DNA of 64,000 nucleotides, taken from Bacillus sp. THAF10. Lineage in GTDB: Bacteria; Bacillota; Bacilli; Bacillales; Bacillaceae_I. Shown piece after piece: positions 45,538-55,902 of this stretch; the stretch's first letter is position 1; the number at the start of each line of letters is the position of its first letter. The notes beneath the pieces are model-generated. The model was not told the DNA's origin and searched no databases. It worked only from the letters and a program-made list of their open reading frames with translations. The translations under genes and the position numbers were made by a program. The stretch lies in assembly GCF_009363695.1 (NCBI RefSeq), contig NZ_CP045403.1, positions 3,080,001-3,144,000 of the forward strand, read 5' to 3'.

Positions 45538-45569
45538 TGCTTTTATTATAAATAAAGGAGAACATGAAA

Positions 45570-47450
45570 ATGATGATTTGTACGTTAAATAATATATCGA
45601 AAAGCTTTGCAGGGAGCCTTGTTTTTGACAATATTTCTCTAGAGATACATGAACATGAGCGCATTGGATTGGTAGGCAGAAACGGTAGTGGCAAAACGAC
45701 CATCTTTCAACTAATTAGTGGATTCGAAGCCCCTGATAAAGGAGCCATTCACATAAAAAAAGGCACCAAAATTGGATACCTGGCACAAATTCCTTCCTTT
45801 CCTTCTAATACAACTGGTGAGGAGGTATTACGCTCTGCATTTGCAGAAACGGTAGAGCTTCAATCAAAGCTCCGTGCCTTGGAAGAACAAATGACGATGG
45901 TAACAGAAGAATACCAGTTGAATAAAATCATGCAGGAGTATGGTATTTTACAAGATCGCTTTGGGTTTTTAGGTGGATACGAAATGGAAGCGACCATCTC
46001 ACGGATAGCAAATGGCCTTAAAATAACCGATCTTCTCCCTCAACCTTTTTCCACGTTAAGTGGCGGAGAACAGACAAAAATCTGTCTCGGTTATATTCTG
46101 CTCCAAAATCCTGATGTGTTGCTATTAGATGAGCCAACCAATCACCTGGACATCTTTGCTGTGGAATGGTTGGAGCAATATCTGAAAGAATACCCTGGTA
46201 CGGTAGTGACCATCTCCCATGATCGATATTTTCTTGACGAAGTTGCCACAAAGATATTGGATTTAGACGATGGTGAAGTACATGTATATCACACAAACTA
46301 CTCTGGTTTTGTTAAGGAAAAAGAAGAACGTTTACTACTGGAGTTTGCCGCCTATCAAGAACAACAGAAAAAAATCAAAAAGATGAAAGAAGCGATTAAA
46401 AGATTAAAAGAATGGGCCAATCAAAGCAACCCGCCAAACGCCGCCATGCACCGTCGTGCCAAAAGCATGGAAAAGGCATTAGATAGGATAGAAAAGCTTA
46501 AGCGCCCTACACTGGAAAAGAAAACAATGGGACTTCAGTTTGATGGAGGCGATCGTAGCGGCAAGGACGTGGTTGTTCTAGAAAGAGTGGGGAAATCATT
46601 TGGCAATAAAAGGCTGTTTCAAGAAATTAATCTTGCCATTTATTTTCAAGAAAGAGCGGCAATAATTGGGCAAAACGGCTCTGGAAAATCCACGCTTCTA
46701 AAAATAATGCTCGGTGACCTTCCCTCAGACAGTGGTCATGTTCAACTTGGTAGCAACGTGAAAATTGGTTATCTGTCTCAGCATGTGTATGAAGATAACC
46801 CTAATCAAACGCTAATCGAGGCATTTAGGGAAGACATTTCTATCACACTAGAACAAGCAAGACATGTGCTGGCCAAATTTTTGTTTTATGGAAGTGCTGT
46901 ATTTAAAAAGGTAGAAAATTTGAGTGGTGGGGAAAAAATGAGACTTCGACTGGCACAACTGATGCATCAAGACATAAACCTGTTGATATTAGATGAACCC
47001 ACCAACCATCTGGATATCGATTCAAGGGAAGTACTTGAAGATGCTTTGGAGGACTTTGATGGTACCATCCTTGCTGTTTCTCATGACAGGTATTTTTTAA
47101 ATAAATTCTTCGAAAAAACATGCTGGCTAGAGGAAGGTAAGCTAACTATCTACGAAGGAAATTATCAGTATGCGAAGCAAAAACGGGAGGAAAAACTCTC
47201 CCTTATAGTGACTGAGCGACAAGAACGTAAAAAGAAAATCAGTGTTTCTCCAAAACGAAAAATAACTCCAGAGCCTTCATTAGAATGCTTGGAGCAACAA
47301 TTAGAGAAGATAGAACATGACATTCTGCTAATTGAGGAAAAGATGAGTGTGGAACAGGATTTAGAAACTCTGCAGCATTTACAGCAAGAGCTGGAATCTA
47401 TGGTAGCTCAGCAGGAACAAATTTATCAAAAGCTTGAAGAAGTAATATAG
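45570..47450 (+). CDS. ABC-F ATPase, likely ribosomal protection protein
   Basis: A 626-residue protein with two ATPase domains and no membrane segments: Walker A GRNGSGKTT and GQNGSGKST, signatures LSGGEQTKI and LSGGEKMRL, Walker B LLLDEPTNHLD twice. The linker between domains is long and basic (SNPPNAAMHRRAKSMEKAL, near residue 290), the part that reaches the peptidyl-transferase centre in antibiotic-protection members, and a C-terminal coiled coil follows. The leader peptide and attenuator favour drug-induced expression. Which drugs is not visible. Start chosen at 45570 from AAAGGAG spacing; 45564 is possible. Confidence 0.85.
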   Translation: MMICTLNNISKSFAGSLVFDNISLEIHEHERIGLVGRNGSGKTTIFQLISGFEAPDKGAIHIKKGTKIGYLAQIPSFPSNTTGEEVLRSAFAETVELQSKLRALEEQMTMVTEEYQLNKIMQEYGILQDRFGFLGGYEMEATISRIANGLKITDLLPQPFSTLSGGEQTKICLGYILLQNPDVLLLDEPTNHLDIFAVEWLEQYLKEYPGTVVTISHDRYFLDEVATKILDLDDGEVHVYHTNYSGFVKEKEERLLLEFAAYQEQQKKIKKMKEAIKRLKEWANQSNPPNAAMHRRAKSMEKALDRIEKLKRPTLEKKTMGLQFDGGDRSGKDVVVLERVGKSFGNKRLFQEINLAIYFQERAAIIGQNGSGKSTLLKIMLGDLPSDSGHVQLGSNVKIGYLSQHVYEDNPNQTLIEAFREDISITLEQARHVLAKFLFYGSAVFKKVENLSGGEKMRLRLAQLMHQDINLLILDEPTNHLDIDSREVLEDALEDFDGTILAVSHDRYFLNKFFEKTCWLEEGKLTIYEGNYQYAKQKREEKLSLIVTERQERKKKISVSPKRKITPEPSLECLEQQLEKIEHDILLIEEKMSVEQDLETLQHLQQELESMVAQQEQIYQKLEEVI

Positions 47451-47453
47451 AAA

Positions 47454-47605
47454 GGCTCTTTTCTAGAAGATTGTTGTTTTTCCTTCTTTATTCGAAGAAA
47501 TATTGCCACATGTTTAAATCTCCCTCCACGAAAAGAGCACGATAGCAACGTTGATTACGGATGTCATATCTATACGCAACAGCAACAAAATTTACGAATA
47601 CATCC
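47454..47605 (+). mobile_element. transposon-like repeat, copy C, internally deleted
   Basis: A 152-bp copy flanked by an exact 8-bp repeat TATAGAAA (47446-47453 and 47606-47613). The left hairpin region is lost, the ACGAAAAGAGCACGA block and right end are kept. It is inserted within 4 bp of the ABC-F stop codon. Confidence 0.85.
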
Positions 47606-47610
47606 TATAG

Positions 47611-47643
47611 AAAAAACCCCGCCAACACAGCGGGGTTTTTTCT
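47611..47643. terminator. convergent terminator ABC-F/metK
   Basis: AAAAAACCCCG pairs with CGGGGTTTTTT around CCAACACAG. Confidence 0.87.
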
Positions 47644-47646
47644 ATA

Positions 47647-48846
47647 TTATGCGTTTGCTTGCTCTTTCAGTGTGTCAGCTTTGTCTGTTTGCTCCCAAGG
47701 AAGGTCAAGATCGTTACGGCCAAAATGTCCGTAAGCAGCTGTTTGCTTGTAGATAGGACGACGAAGGTCTAGCATTTTGATGATTCCAGCTGGACGAAGG
47801 TCGAAGTTATTACGTACAAGCTCCACTAGCTTCTCTTCAGAAACTTTGCCAGTTCCAAATGTATCAACGGCAATGGAAACTGGTTGTGCTACACCAATTG
47901 CGTATGCTAATTGAACTTCACATTTGTCAGCTAATCCGCTTGCTACAATGTTTTTCGCTACATAACGAGCAGCGTAAGCACCAGAGCGGTCCACTTTTGT
48001 TGCATCCTTACCAGAGAATGCTCCCCCACCGTGACGAGCATATCCACCGTACGTATCAACGATGATTTTACGTCCTGTTAAACCAGCGTCCCCTTGAGGT
48101 CCACCAATTACGAAACGGCCAGTTGGGTTAATGAAGTATTTTGTGTTCTCATCAATTAACTCAGCAGGTACGACAGGCTTAATCACGTACTCTTTAATGT
48201 TGCGTTGAATACGGTCTAGAGAAACCTCTGGGTGGTGTTGCGTAGAAATAACGATGGTGTCGATGCGAACAGGCTTATCGTTTTCATCATACTCTACCGT
48301 TACTTGCGTTTTTCCATCAGGACGTAAGTAAGGAAGAACATCATCTTTTCTTACTTCTGTTAAACGACGAGATAGCTTGTGAGCAAGAGAGATTGGAAGC
48401 GGCATTAATTCTTTTGTTTCATTGCACGCAAATCCGAACATTAAACCTTGGTCACCAGCACCGATTGCTTCGATTTCCGCATCAGTCATTTGGCCTTCAC
48501 GCGCTTCTAACGCTTGGTCAACACCCATTGCGATATCTGCAGATTGCTCATCAATGGAAGTTAAAACTGCACAAGTTTCTGCATCAAAACCATATTTTGC
48601 ACGCGTGTAACCAATACCTTGAATGGTTTCACGTACGATTTTTGGGATATCTACATAAGTAGAAGTTGTAATTTCTCCAGCAACTAATACCAATCCTGTT
48701 GTGACAGATGTTTCACACGCCACACGTGCGTTTGGATCATTTGTCAGGATAGCATCTAGAATAGAATCAGAAATTTGGTCACAAATTTTATCCGGATGTC
48801 CTTCCGTTACGGACTCAGAAGTAAATAAACGACGTTGCTTAGTCAT
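47647..48846 (-). CDS. metK: S-adenosylmethionine synthase
   Basis: A 399-residue enzyme making SAM from methionine and ATP. Motifs are [16 protein letters not shown] near residue 10, [10 protein letters not shown] near 128 and the phosphate loop [19 protein letters not shown] near 275. Divergent from pckA, as in B. subtilis. Its leader holds a SAM-I riboswitch so product SAM represses it. AAAAGGAGG precedes the start. Confidence 0.98.
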   Translation of the reverse strand: MTKQRRLFTSESVTEGHPDKICDQISDSILDAILTNDPNARVACETSVTTGLVLVAGEITTSTYVDIPKIVRETIQGIGYTRAKYGFDAETCAVLTSIDEQSADIAMGVDQALEAREGQMTDAEIEAIGAGDQGLMFGFACNETKELMPLPISLAHKLSRRLTEVRKDDVLPYLRPDGKTQVTVEYDENDKPVRIDTIVISTQHHPEVSLDRIQRNIKEYVIKPVVPAELIDENTKYFINPTGRFVIGGPQGDAGLTGRKIIVDTYGGYARHGGGAFSGKDATKVDRSGAYAARYVAKNIVASGLADKCEVQLAYAIGVAQPVSIAVDTFGTGKVSEEKLVELVRNNFDLRPAGIIKMLDLRRPIYKQTAAYGHFGRNDLDLPWEQTDKADTLKEQANA

Positions 48847-48963
48847 TAAAAAAAGTTCCTCCTTTTGTAGATGAAAAGCAGCTTACCCCTCTTCACGTAC
48901 AATTGTTATAGTTGATACGGATCTCAGTTCCTATGTGATGTACGTTGTTAGCTTGTGTAAAAA

Positions 48964-49187
48964 TAGAAAAAACCTTCCCACAAAATTTGAGGAAAGGTTT
49001 AAGTTCGAGAATCAGCCTTTCACTCTTATCGGTCAAGGTCTGTGCCTTGCTCAGGTTTAGCACCTTTTCTCAAGCGACCATACTTGGTCTAAAAATCATA
49101 GCGGCGTGCTATTTCGCGCTCGCTCATCCTTTGAGCAGGTTGCTGGGTTTCATAGGGCCTGCCCCTCCACCAGCTCGGAATAAGAGT
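48964..49187 (-). promoter_or_regulatory. SAM-I (S-box) riboswitch of metK
   Basis: On the minus strand P1 is ACTCTTAT/ATAAGAGT (49187-49180 with 49029-49022) and the core blocks GGTGGAGGG, CCCTATGAAACC and AAGGTGCTAAACCTG are intact. The terminator AACCTTTCC/GGAAGGTT with a T run follows at 48964-49001. The aptamer is 166 nt because its P3 arm (between CAACC and AAAGGTGC) has an insertion with extra hairpins such as GACC-AAGTAT-GGTC. Confidence 0.95.
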
Positions 49188-49442
49188 ATCCGTTCAAGGT
49201 TTTATATTATCGTAGGAAAACCTTCTATGTCAACAAAAAAGACAAAGAATTCGACAAGGAATTACAGGAAAAAAATACATGCCTTCCATTAGTGTTTCTT
49301 TAGATTCGCCAACACTATGAAAACATGTTACTCTGCTTGTAGAACAAATGAAATAAAGCGGTTACATTACCGTTGAATAAGCCTTTTTTTCACAAAATGT
49401 TAACGATTTACGATTTATTTTCATAAAATAACCTAATTAGTA

Positions 49443-49470
49443 TGGACTATTAAGTTAAATGTGTTATACT
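49443..49470 (+). promoter_or_regulatory. candidate pckA promoter
   Basis: TATACT at 49465 preceded by TGTGT gives an extended-like -10; TGGACT 16 bp upstream is a poor -35. About 55 bp before the start codon. The sequence between here and the riboswitch, 49200-49440, shows nothing else. Confidence 0.45.
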
Positions 49471-49526
49471 TTTTAACAGATAAGAAAAACAACTAATTTA
49501 ATATATAAATTGAAGGAGAGTTATCC

Positions 49527-51116
49527 ATGATGAAAACGGTTGGTATCGATAATGGGTTGACAAAATTAGTTTACGGAAGCAATGTTCAGGTACAGCTGTC
49601 TGTTCCTCAATTAGTGGAGAAAGTCTTAAGCCGAAACGAAGGCAGCTTAACATCAACTGGTGCTGTCGTGGCAACGACTGGCAAATACACGGGTCGCTCC
49701 CCTAAAGATAAGTTTATTGTGGAAGAAGCAATCAGTAAAGAAAAAATTGACTGGGGTAGTGTAAATACTCCTATTTCTGAAGAAGTTTTTGACGCTTTAT
49801 ATCATAAAGTACTTTCATACTTAGAACAAAAGGATGAAATTTTTGTCTTCAAAGGCTTCGCTGGTGCAGATGAGAAGTATCAATTACCAATCCAAGTTAT
49901 CAATGAATTTGCATGGCACAACCTTTTCGCACAACAATTGTTCATTCGTCCAGATGAAGAACAGCTGGCAAAACATGAAACCGCATTCAGCGTCATTTCT
50001 GCCCCAAATTTTAAAGCAGACCCAGCTGTAGATGGTACTAACTCTGAAGCTTTCATTATCATTTCCTTCAGCAAGCGTATTGTCCTGATCGGTGGTACAG
50101 AGTATGCAGGAGAAATGAAAAAGTCCATTTTCTCTGTAATGAACTACTTACTACCTGAAAACGGCATCATGCCAATGCACTGTTCTGCAAATGTTGGTCG
50201 TGAAGGTGATGTCGCCCTATTCTTCGGTTTATCCGGTACTGGTAAAACAACCTTATCCGCTGACCCTAACCGTAAGCTTATTGGAGACGATGAGCACGGA
50301 TGGTCAAACACTGGTGTGTTTAATATCGAGGGTGGCTGCTATGCAAAATGCATCGGGTTAACTCGTGAAAAAGAACCACAAATTTTCGATGCCATCCGCT
50401 TTGGATCTGTTTTAGAAAATGTGGTCATTGACGGTCAATCTCGTCTCGCTGATTATGATAACTCTACCTTAACTGAAAATACACGTGCTGCGTACTCCCT
50501 TGATGCGATGACAAACATTGTTCAACCAAGTATCGCAGGACACCCAACTACTATCGTATTCTTAACTGCTGATGCGACAGGCGTACTGCCTCCAATCAGC
50601 AAACTTTCTAAAGAACAAGCAATGTTCCACTTCTTAAGTGGATATACAAGTAAGCTAGCAGGAACAGAGCGTGGCATTACGTCTCCACAAGCAACCTTCT
50701 CAACCTGCTTTGGCTCTCCATTCCTTCCGCTACCAGCAACAACCTATGCGGAAATGCTTGGTCAAAAAATTGACGAGCACAACGTACAAGTATATCTAGT
50801 AAACACTGGTTGGACTGGTGGAGGCTATGGAGTTGGAAGCCGCATGAAGCTTTCTTACACAAGATCTATGGTGCAAGCAGCTCTAGAAGGAGACCTTACG
50901 AATGCGGAAGTAGCACAAGACCCATACTTTGGTGTGAGTGTCCCAATGCACGTTCCTGGTGTACCTGATGAAGTGTTACAGCCTATGAAAACATGGCATG
51001 ATGAAGCAAAATATGACACTGCTGCTCGTGAGCTAGCTGGAAAGTTCAAAAACAACTTCAAAAAGTTTGAGAACGTTCCAGGTGAAGTGCTTGAGCTTGG
51101 TGGACCCACTGTATAA
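49527..51116 (+). CDS. pckA: phosphoenolpyruvate carboxykinase (ATP)
   Basis: A full-length 529-residue gluconeogenic enzyme converting oxaloacetate and ATP to PEP. Signatures are [10 protein letters not shown] near residue 53, [16 protein letters not shown] near 233 (P-loop), IGDDEHGW near 255 and the adenine loop near the C-terminus. AAGGAGAG precedes the start. Divergent from metK. A terminator follows. Confidence 0.98.
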   Translation: MMKTVGIDNGLTKLVYGSNVQVQLSVPQLVEKVLSRNEGSLTSTGAVVATTGKYTGRSPKDKFIVEEAISKEKIDWGSVNTPISEEVFDALYHKVLSYLEQKDEIFVFKGFAGADEKYQLPIQVINEFAWHNLFAQQLFIRPDEEQLAKHETAFSVISAPNFKADPAVDGTNSEAFIIISFSKRIVLIGGTEYAGEMKKSIFSVMNYLLPENGIMPMHCSANVGREGDVALFFGLSGTGKTTLSADPNRKLIGDDEHGWSNTGVFNIEGGCYAKCIGLTREKEPQIFDAIRFGSVLENVVIDGQSRLADYDNSTLTENTRAAYSLDAMTNIVQPSIAGHPTTIVFLTADATGVLPPISKLSKEQAMFHFLSGYTSKLAGTERGITSPQATFSTCFGSPFLPLPATTYAEMLGQKIDEHNVQVYLVNTGWTGGGYGVGSRMKLSYTRSMVQAALEGDLTNAEVAQDPYFGVSVPMHVPGVPDEVLQPMKTWHDEAKYDTAARELAGKFKNNFKKFENVPGEVLELGGPTV

Positions 51117-51131
51117 TAGAATTTTTTAGTC

Positions 51132-51163
51132 GAGTCACCGGTAGATTCCGGTGACTTTTTTTA
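51132..51163 (+). terminator. terminator after pckA
   Basis: AGTCACCGG pairs with CCGGTGACT, followed by seven Ts. Confidence 0.87.
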
Positions 51164-51199
51164 TTGGGAGGACTCCGTTTTGAGGGCTGGGGTGGAGGG

Positions 51200-51384
51200 G
51201 CGAAGTTTGCCGACAAGAATCGAACGGCTGATAAAGCACTCGTTTTGGCTGATAAATGGGAATTCCCGCTGATAACCGCAACGTTTTGGCTGATAAATGG
51301 GAATTTCCGCTGATAATCGCAACGTTTGGGCTGATAAATGTGATTTCCCGCTGATAACCGCATCCATTCCGCTGATGAATTTCC
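51200..51384 (+). repeat. phased-word array 3 with leader (GCTGATAA, 20.5-bp period)
   Basis: GCTGAT begins at 51227, 51248, 51268, 51289, 51309, 51330, 51350 and 51371, spacing strictly 21, 20, 21, 20, 21, 20, 21. The two spacer types alternate (AATGGGAATT and CCGCAACGTTTT). The leader GCGAAGTTTGCCG (51200) and TCGAACGGC (51220) matches arrays 2 and 4. It follows the pckA terminator on the same strand and ends near the convergent ytmA stop. Confidence 0.9.
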
Positions 51385-51418
51385 GACGTTCCAATCTCAC
51401 GATCACTTCCCACCTTCC

Positions 51419-52201
51419 CTATCGTCCTTTCATCCACTCCGTTAACTCCCTCACAATCCGCCTGTTCTCTTTTGGCGGAAAGTAATGCGTAAACTCCTCA
51501 AAGTACCAAGCTTCCACTTCTTTTCCATGCTCCTTTGCACAACGCTCCAAACGGTACGAATGCTCTACCGAAACATTCGTATCCTTCACACCATGAATCA
51601 GCAGGATCGGAGCCATCAGCTTGTCAAGCTCAAAAAGTGGCGTTCTCCACTCATATCGCTCAGGATACTTATTCGGTGTTCCCCCTATCACCCGCTTCAT
51701 CATTCTGCGTAGGTCCACTCGCTCCTCATAGGTAAGGAACATATCGGAAACGCCTCCCCACGAGACAACAGAACACGTTTCAGGAAATTCAATTCCGGTC
51801 ATTAGTGCCATCACCCCACCGCGTGAAAAGCCGAACACATGAATGCGACCGGCCCGCACCTTTTCATGCTCCTTCAACAACTGAAATGCAGAAAACGCAT
51901 CCGTCCTATCATCTCCTGCGAAATCTTCATTCCCTTCTCCCCCTTGATTGCCACGATAAAATGGTGCCATCACCACAAAACCTTCAGAGGCAAATTGAAC
52001 GATGCGGCCAACCCGCACCTGACCAACGCTTTTAATGCCTCCTCTTAAATATAGGAAACCATCATACTTCCCTTCTGCTTTAGGCTCAGCCATCAATCCT
52101 TTCACCCTTAAACCCTCACTATAGTAAGTCACCATAAATACATTGATAGTAGGACTCGGTGAAGGAAAAGCCTTCTTTTCGATAATCATTCCGTCCTGCA
52201 A
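51419..52201 (-). CDS. ytmA: alpha/beta hydrolase (prolyl oligopeptidase-like) YtmA
   Basis: A 260-residue peptidase-like hydrolase with the nucleophile FGFSRGGVMAL near residue 126, Asp in HGVKDTNVS near 207 and His in FTHYFPP near 240. It matches YtmA by sequence pattern (FAPFYRGNQGGEGNEDFAGDD-like region near residue 85) and position. Substrate unknown. Start is taken as TTG at 52201 because AAAGGGGGG stands 6 nt upstream; the ATG four codons later is an alternative. Confidence 0.85.
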   Translation of the reverse strand: MQDGMIIEKKAFPSPSPTINVFMVTYYSEGLRVKGLMAEPKAEGKYDGFLYLRGGIKSVGQVRVGRIVQFASEGFVVMAPFYRGNQGGEGNEDFAGDDRTDAFSAFQLLKEHEKVRAGRIHVFGFSRGGVMALMTGIEFPETCSVVSWGGVSDMFLTYEERVDLRRMMKRVIGGTPNKYPERYEWRTPLFELDKLMAPILLIHGVKDTNVSVEHSYRLERCAKEHGKEVEAWYFEEFTHYFPPKENRRIVRELTEWMKGR

Positions 52202-52310
52202 AATATTCCCCCCTTTTCACGCACTAGGCAATCACACATATTCAGCCCAAATCATACGCTAATCTATAAAAACATACAAAGCTTTTGCGTAAATTTAGAG
52301 GAGGTTGAAT

Positions 52311-53303
52311 ATGAAAGGCATAAAAATCACGTTAACTTTACTTTTAACTTTTGTTGTCATCACCGCACTTGTTGCTTGCGGAGGCAAAAAAGAAACGATT
52401 CGGATTGCAGAGGTAACCCGGTCTATTTTTTATGCTCCCCAATATGTTGCCATTGAAAAAGGTTTTTTTGAAGAAGAAGGTTTAGAGATTGAATTAACGA
52501 CCACTTGGGGCGGAGATAAAACGATGACGACGCTCCTAGCAGATGGTGCGGATATTGCATTAGTGGGCTCAGAAACCTCCATATATGTTTATGCGCAAGG
52601 CTCTAATGACCCAATCATTAACTTTGCCCAGTTAACACAAACAGATGGAACCTTCTTAGTTGCCAGAGAAAATTTGACAGATTTCAAATGGGAGGACCTA
52701 AAAGGCAGCACCTTCCTTGGACAGCGTAAAGGCGGCATGCCGCAAATGGCCGGGGAGTTTGTTCTAAAAAAACAGGGCATTGATCCACAAAATGATTTGG
52801 ATTTAATTCAAAACATAGACTTTGCAAACATTGCAAGTGCCTTTGCTTCCGGCACAGGGGAGTTCGTCCAGTTATTCGAACCTCAAGCTAGTATTTTTGA
52901 AGCAGAAGGCATCGGCTACATTGTTGCTTCCTTTGGAGAGGAATCTGGCCACATCCCTTACACTACCTTCATGGCAAAAGACAGCTTTATGAAAGAAAAC
53001 CCTGAAGCTGTGGAGAAGTTTACACGTGCGCTTTATAAAGCCCAGCTATGGGTGGAAAATAATCCAGCCTCTGAAACTGCAAAGGTAATCCTGCCATATT
53101 TTGAAGACACTTCTGTCGAACTAATTGAAACAGTAGTGGACCGTTATAAGAGTCAAGGGTCCTATGCTACTGATCCAATTCTTGACAAGGAAGAATGGGA
53201 GAATCTACAAGATATTATGGATACAGCTGGTGAGCTTCCACAATATGTGGAATATGAAACACTGGTTAATACCTCCATTGCAGAAGGGGTTATGGAAGAA
53301 TAG
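52311..53303 (+). CDS. ytlA: ABC transporter substrate-binding lipoprotein YtlA
   Basis: The 330-residue protein has a lipoprotein signal (TLLLTFVVITALVACGG, Cys near residue 23) and an NMT1/THI5/SsuA-like fold: APQYVAIEKGFFEEEGLEIE near residue 43, and DIALVGSETS near 83. It delivers a substrate to the YtlCD system; relatives bind sulfonates, nitrate or pyrimidine precursors, and I cannot choose. GGAGG is correctly placed for 52311. Confidence 0.85.
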   Translation: MKGIKITLTLLLTFVVITALVACGGKKETIRIAEVTRSIFYAPQYVAIEKGFFEEEGLEIELTTTWGGDKTMTTLLADGADIALVGSETSIYVYAQGSNDPIINFAQLTQTDGTFLVARENLTDFKWEDLKGSTFLGQRKGGMPQMAGEFVLKKQGIDPQNDLDLIQNIDFANIASAFASGTGEFVQLFEPQASIFEAEGIGYIVASFGEESGHIPYTTFMAKDSFMKENPEAVEKFTRALYKAQLWVENNPASETAKVILPYFEDTSVELIETVVDRYKSQGSYATDPILDKEEWENLQDIMDTAGELPQYVEYETLVNTSIAEGVMEE

Positions 53304-53314
53304 GATGATGAACG

Positions 53315-54094
53315 ATGAGTTTATTATCAATAAGAAATATTGAACATGTTTATTTTACACCCGAGAGAGCCACGAAGGTTCTTGAGGACATTAGCTTGAC
53401 TGTAGAGGAAGGAGAATTCATCTCCTTTCTCGGCCCTAGTGGCTGTGGAAAAACCACCCTGTTGTCCATTATTGCAGGATTATTAAATCCTACGGTCGGC
53501 TCTGTTTTTCTAAGAGAAAAGCCTTCCAAGGATTGTGTGTCTGAGATCGGTTATATGCTTCAGCAGGACTATCTATTTCCATGGAAGACGATTGAAGAGA
53601 ATGTATTAATCGGGTTAAAGATTACAGAAAAACTTAATCCTGACAAAAGAAAAAAGACATTGAATCTTCTAAATGAAATGGGGTTACCTGAAGTAGAAAA
53701 ACTGTATCCATCACAGCTATCTGGAGGAATGAGGCAGCGGGTAGCGCTTGTCCGTACACTTGCCACGGAGCCTCAACTTTTGCTATTGGATGAACCATTT
53801 TCTGCTTTAGATTATCAAACGAAGCTAAAGCTTGAAGACCTAGTGTTCACTACATTAAAAGCTTTTCAAAAAACAGCATTGCTTGTTACCCATGATATCG
53901 GGGAAGCCATTGCGATGAGCGACAGGATTATTCTATTAAAGGCAAATCCAGGGCGAATTGCAAAAACCTTCGTTGTACCCGAAGAAATACGGAATACCGT
54001 ACCTTTTGAGGCAAGGCAGCATGAAGCGTACTCCTCCTTGTTCCAAAAAATCTGGAAGGAGTTGGAGCAGCTTGAACAACAAAGCCAACCTTGA
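53315..54094 (+). CDS. ytlC: ABC transporter ATP-binding protein YtlC
   Basis: A 259-residue SsuB/TauB-type ATPase: Walker [12 protein letters not shown] near residue 40, signature [11 protein letters not shown] near 132, Walker [13 protein letters not shown] near 150 and switch His in VTHDIGEA near 190. It starts 11 nt after ytlA and its end overlaps the permease start by 23 nt, so the three genes are an operon. Confidence 0.9.
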   Translation: MSLLSIRNIEHVYFTPERATKVLEDISLTVEEGEFISFLGPSGCGKTTLLSIIAGLLNPTVGSVFLREKPSKDCVSEIGYMLQQDYLFPWKTIEENVLIGLKITEKLNPDKRKKTLNLLNEMGLPEVEKLYPSQLSGGMRQRVALVRTLATEPQLLLLDEPFSALDYQTKLKLEDLVFTTLKAFQKTALLVTHDIGEAIAMSDRIILLKANPGRIAKTFVVPEEIRNTVPFEARQHEAYSSLFQKIWKELEQLEQQSQP

Positions 54095-54878
54095 ACAATT
54101 GCATCATGGCTACCTGAAACAAAGAAAGAAAACGTCCTATAAGGTGCGTCTTTATCAGTTGATTATTTTTCTTACGTTTTTTTCTTTTTGGGAGCTTGCG
54201 GGAAAATACAGCTGGATTAATCCATTATTGTTTAGCTACCCAAGCAGGATTTGGAACCTCTTTCTTGCAAAAATTCAAGATGGGACACTTTTATCCAATA
54301 TAAGTATCACCCTAACGGAAACGGTCTTTGGGTTTATTTTAGGAACGCTTGCAGGAACCATACTCGCAGCGATCCTTTGGTGGTCACCGATGACCTCAAG
54401 AGTCCTAGAGCCCTACCTCGTAATTTTAAATGCGATGCCAAAAGTAGCACTTGGCCCAATTCTAATTGTCGCGATTGGTCCGAATATGGGTTCCATCATC
54501 ACCATGGGAGCGATTATCTCTGTTATTATTACAACAATTGTGGTGTACACTGCTTTTAAGGAAGTCGATGATAACTATTTGAAAGTACTGCGAACATTCG
54601 GCGCTTCTAGAAAACAGCTGTTTCAGCAGGTCGTCCTGCCCGCCTCCTATCCTACCATCATATCGACCTTGAAGGTAAATGTTGGCCTTGCTTGGGTTGG
54701 GGTAATTGTTGGGGAATTTTTAGTAAGTTCCAAGGGGCTTGGGTACATGATTATTTACGGTTTTCAGGTCTTTAATTTCACCTTGGTACTTCTTAGCCTC
54801 TTAATCATTGCCGTTTTTGCCACCATTATGTATCAACTAGTTGAATTTTTAGAGAAAAAGCTTGTAAAGCATCATTAA
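54072..54878 (+). CDS. ytlD: ABC transporter permease YtlD
   Basis: A 268-residue permease with about six transmembrane segments and the EAA-loop pattern [20 protein letters not shown] near residue 175. I take the TTG at 54072, with AAGGAG 10 nt upstream, inside the end of ytlC; longer frames reaching back to 53958 only add residues encoded by the ytlC overlap. It forms the membrane channel of the YtlACD importer. Confidence 0.82.
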   Translation: MNNKANLEQLHHGYLKQRKKTSYKVRLYQLIIFLTFFSFWELAGKYSWINPLLFSYPSRIWNLFLAKIQDGTLLSNISITLTETVFGFILGTLAGTILAAILWWSPMTSRVLEPYLVILNAMPKVALGPILIVAIGPNMGSIITMGAIISVIITTIVVYTAFKEVDDNYLKVLRTFGASRKQLFQQVVLPASYPTIISTLKVNVGLAWVGVIVGEFLVSSKGLGYMIIYGFQVFNFTLVLLSLLIIAVFATIMYQLVEFLEKKLVKHH

Positions 54879-54880
54879 AA

Positions 54881-54910
54881 AAGGAGCCTCTTTTCGTTAA
54901 GAGCTCCTTC
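54881..54910. terminator. convergent terminator ytlD/ytkD
   Basis: AAGGAG pairs with CTCCTT and CTCTT with AAGAG, with one bulge. The ytkD stop lies inside. Confidence 0.8.
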
Positions 54911-55364
54911 TTACTTTTTCCAGGCAATAGGTTAGCACATCATCTTTCATAATAAAACTAAATCTATTGTCTTTTTGAATATTTTCCGGCAAATGCTTAA
55001 TGAGGACGGGGCCATTTGTTTCATAATATGTACTTTGCTTATCCAGCCTGTCAATCTTGGCAAAATAAACATTTTTTATAATGACCTTTTCTCTGCCTTC
55101 AACCTTGTACTGTCCTATGTATTGCATCTTTGAGATGTGTCCACCTGTTTCTTCCTTCACTTCTCTTATTGCACCTTGCTCTGCGGTTTCCCCAGGCTCT
55201 ACCTTACCGCCCGGAAATTCCAGTCCTCTGTTTTTGTGACTCGTTAATAGCCATTGGTCCTGATATCGGCAAATAACCCAAACATGTTTGGGTGTTTTGG
55301 AAAAAGGATGATCATCAAAGGATAACATTACTCGATTGTGATAAATATCGTCAAACTCATACAT
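54897..55364 (-). CDS. ytkD: Nudix hydrolase YtkD
   Basis: A 155-residue Nudix protein with the full box [20 protein letters not shown] followed by ETGG, near residue 51. YtkD of B. subtilis hydrolyses oxidised and canonical (d)NTPs and is linked to oxidative protection of spores. Convergent with ytlD. It lies close to dps, another oxidative-stress gene. Confidence 0.88.
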   Translation of the reverse strand: MYEFDDIYHNRVMLSFDDHPFSKTPKHVWVICRYQDQWLLTSHKNRGLEFPGGKVEPGETAEQGAIREVKEETGGHISKMQYIGQYKVEGREKVIIKNVYFAKIDRLDKQSTYYETNGPVLIKHLPENIQKDNRFSFIMKDDVLTYCLEKVRRSS

Positions 55365-55478
55365 ACTATCGAAACTCCAATTTTCTTTATTTCTATATCA
55401 TCTTATCATAAGGCAATCGAAAATGTGAGAATAAAACACCTTATTTAGACCATCCAACCTATAATAATTTTCAACTCC

Positions 55479-55516
55479 AGCCTATTTTCAAGCAACAAGC
55501 CTTTAGAAAAGAGCTT
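55479..55516 (-). repeat. minimal remnant of the transposon-like repeat
   Basis: On the minus strand AAGCTCTTTTCTAAAGGCTT and GTTGC reproduce the left end, joined at once to AAAATAGGCTGG, which resembles the right end. It looks like a copy that lost its interior. Confidence 0.5.
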
Positions 55517-55836
55517 CACTCAATAATATCATCCATCAGTCCTTGTGTTCGAATATGGTTCTTTGTCTCCTCGTCACCTAACTCATAAATCATCTTAAAC
55601 GCCAGTTGCAGCCCATTATCATAGGCATCATTTGATCTGTCAAGATGATACTGAAGATACGGTATATGCGCTCTCCAGAAGCCTTGCCAATCAGAGGAAT
55701 AATTTTGGTCAAAAATTTCCCTCAGCTTCGTAATTTCTTCATCTGTTGCTTGAATCTGATAGTCCCAAGACGCTGCCGTTTTATTTTGCGAAATGGCACC
55801 ATCAGCAATAGATATGTAATATGTTTTTCGCTCCAT
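55516..55836 (-). CDS. uncharacterised 106-residue protein
   Basis: A soluble acidic protein starting MERKTYYISIADGAISQ, with DYQIQATDEEITKLREIFDQ and FWRAHIPYLQYHLDRSNDAY. The pattern suggests a small alpha-helical cytoplasmic protein; similar products are sometimes labelled hydrolase, but no catalytic motif is visible. AAAGGGTGG precedes the ATG at 55836. Its end abuts the repeat remnant. Confidence 0.65.
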   Translation of the reverse strand: MERKTYYISIADGAISQNKTAASWDYQIQATDEEITKLREIFDQNYSSDWQGFWRAHIPYLQYHLDRSNDAYDNGLQLAFKMIYELGDEETKNHIRTQGLMDDIIE

Positions 55837-55902
55837 TTTTCCCACCCTTTCAGACTAACTGTCCTTATTTTCACTCAAAATTCACGCTTTATTCTTTACA
55901 TA

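Noticed and set aside
51161..51437. Small minus-strand reading frames across array 3
   Set aside because: They read the repeat in all three frames (YQPKR/LSAK-like periodic peptides), have no ribosome site, and cannot keep frame across the 20/21 alternation.
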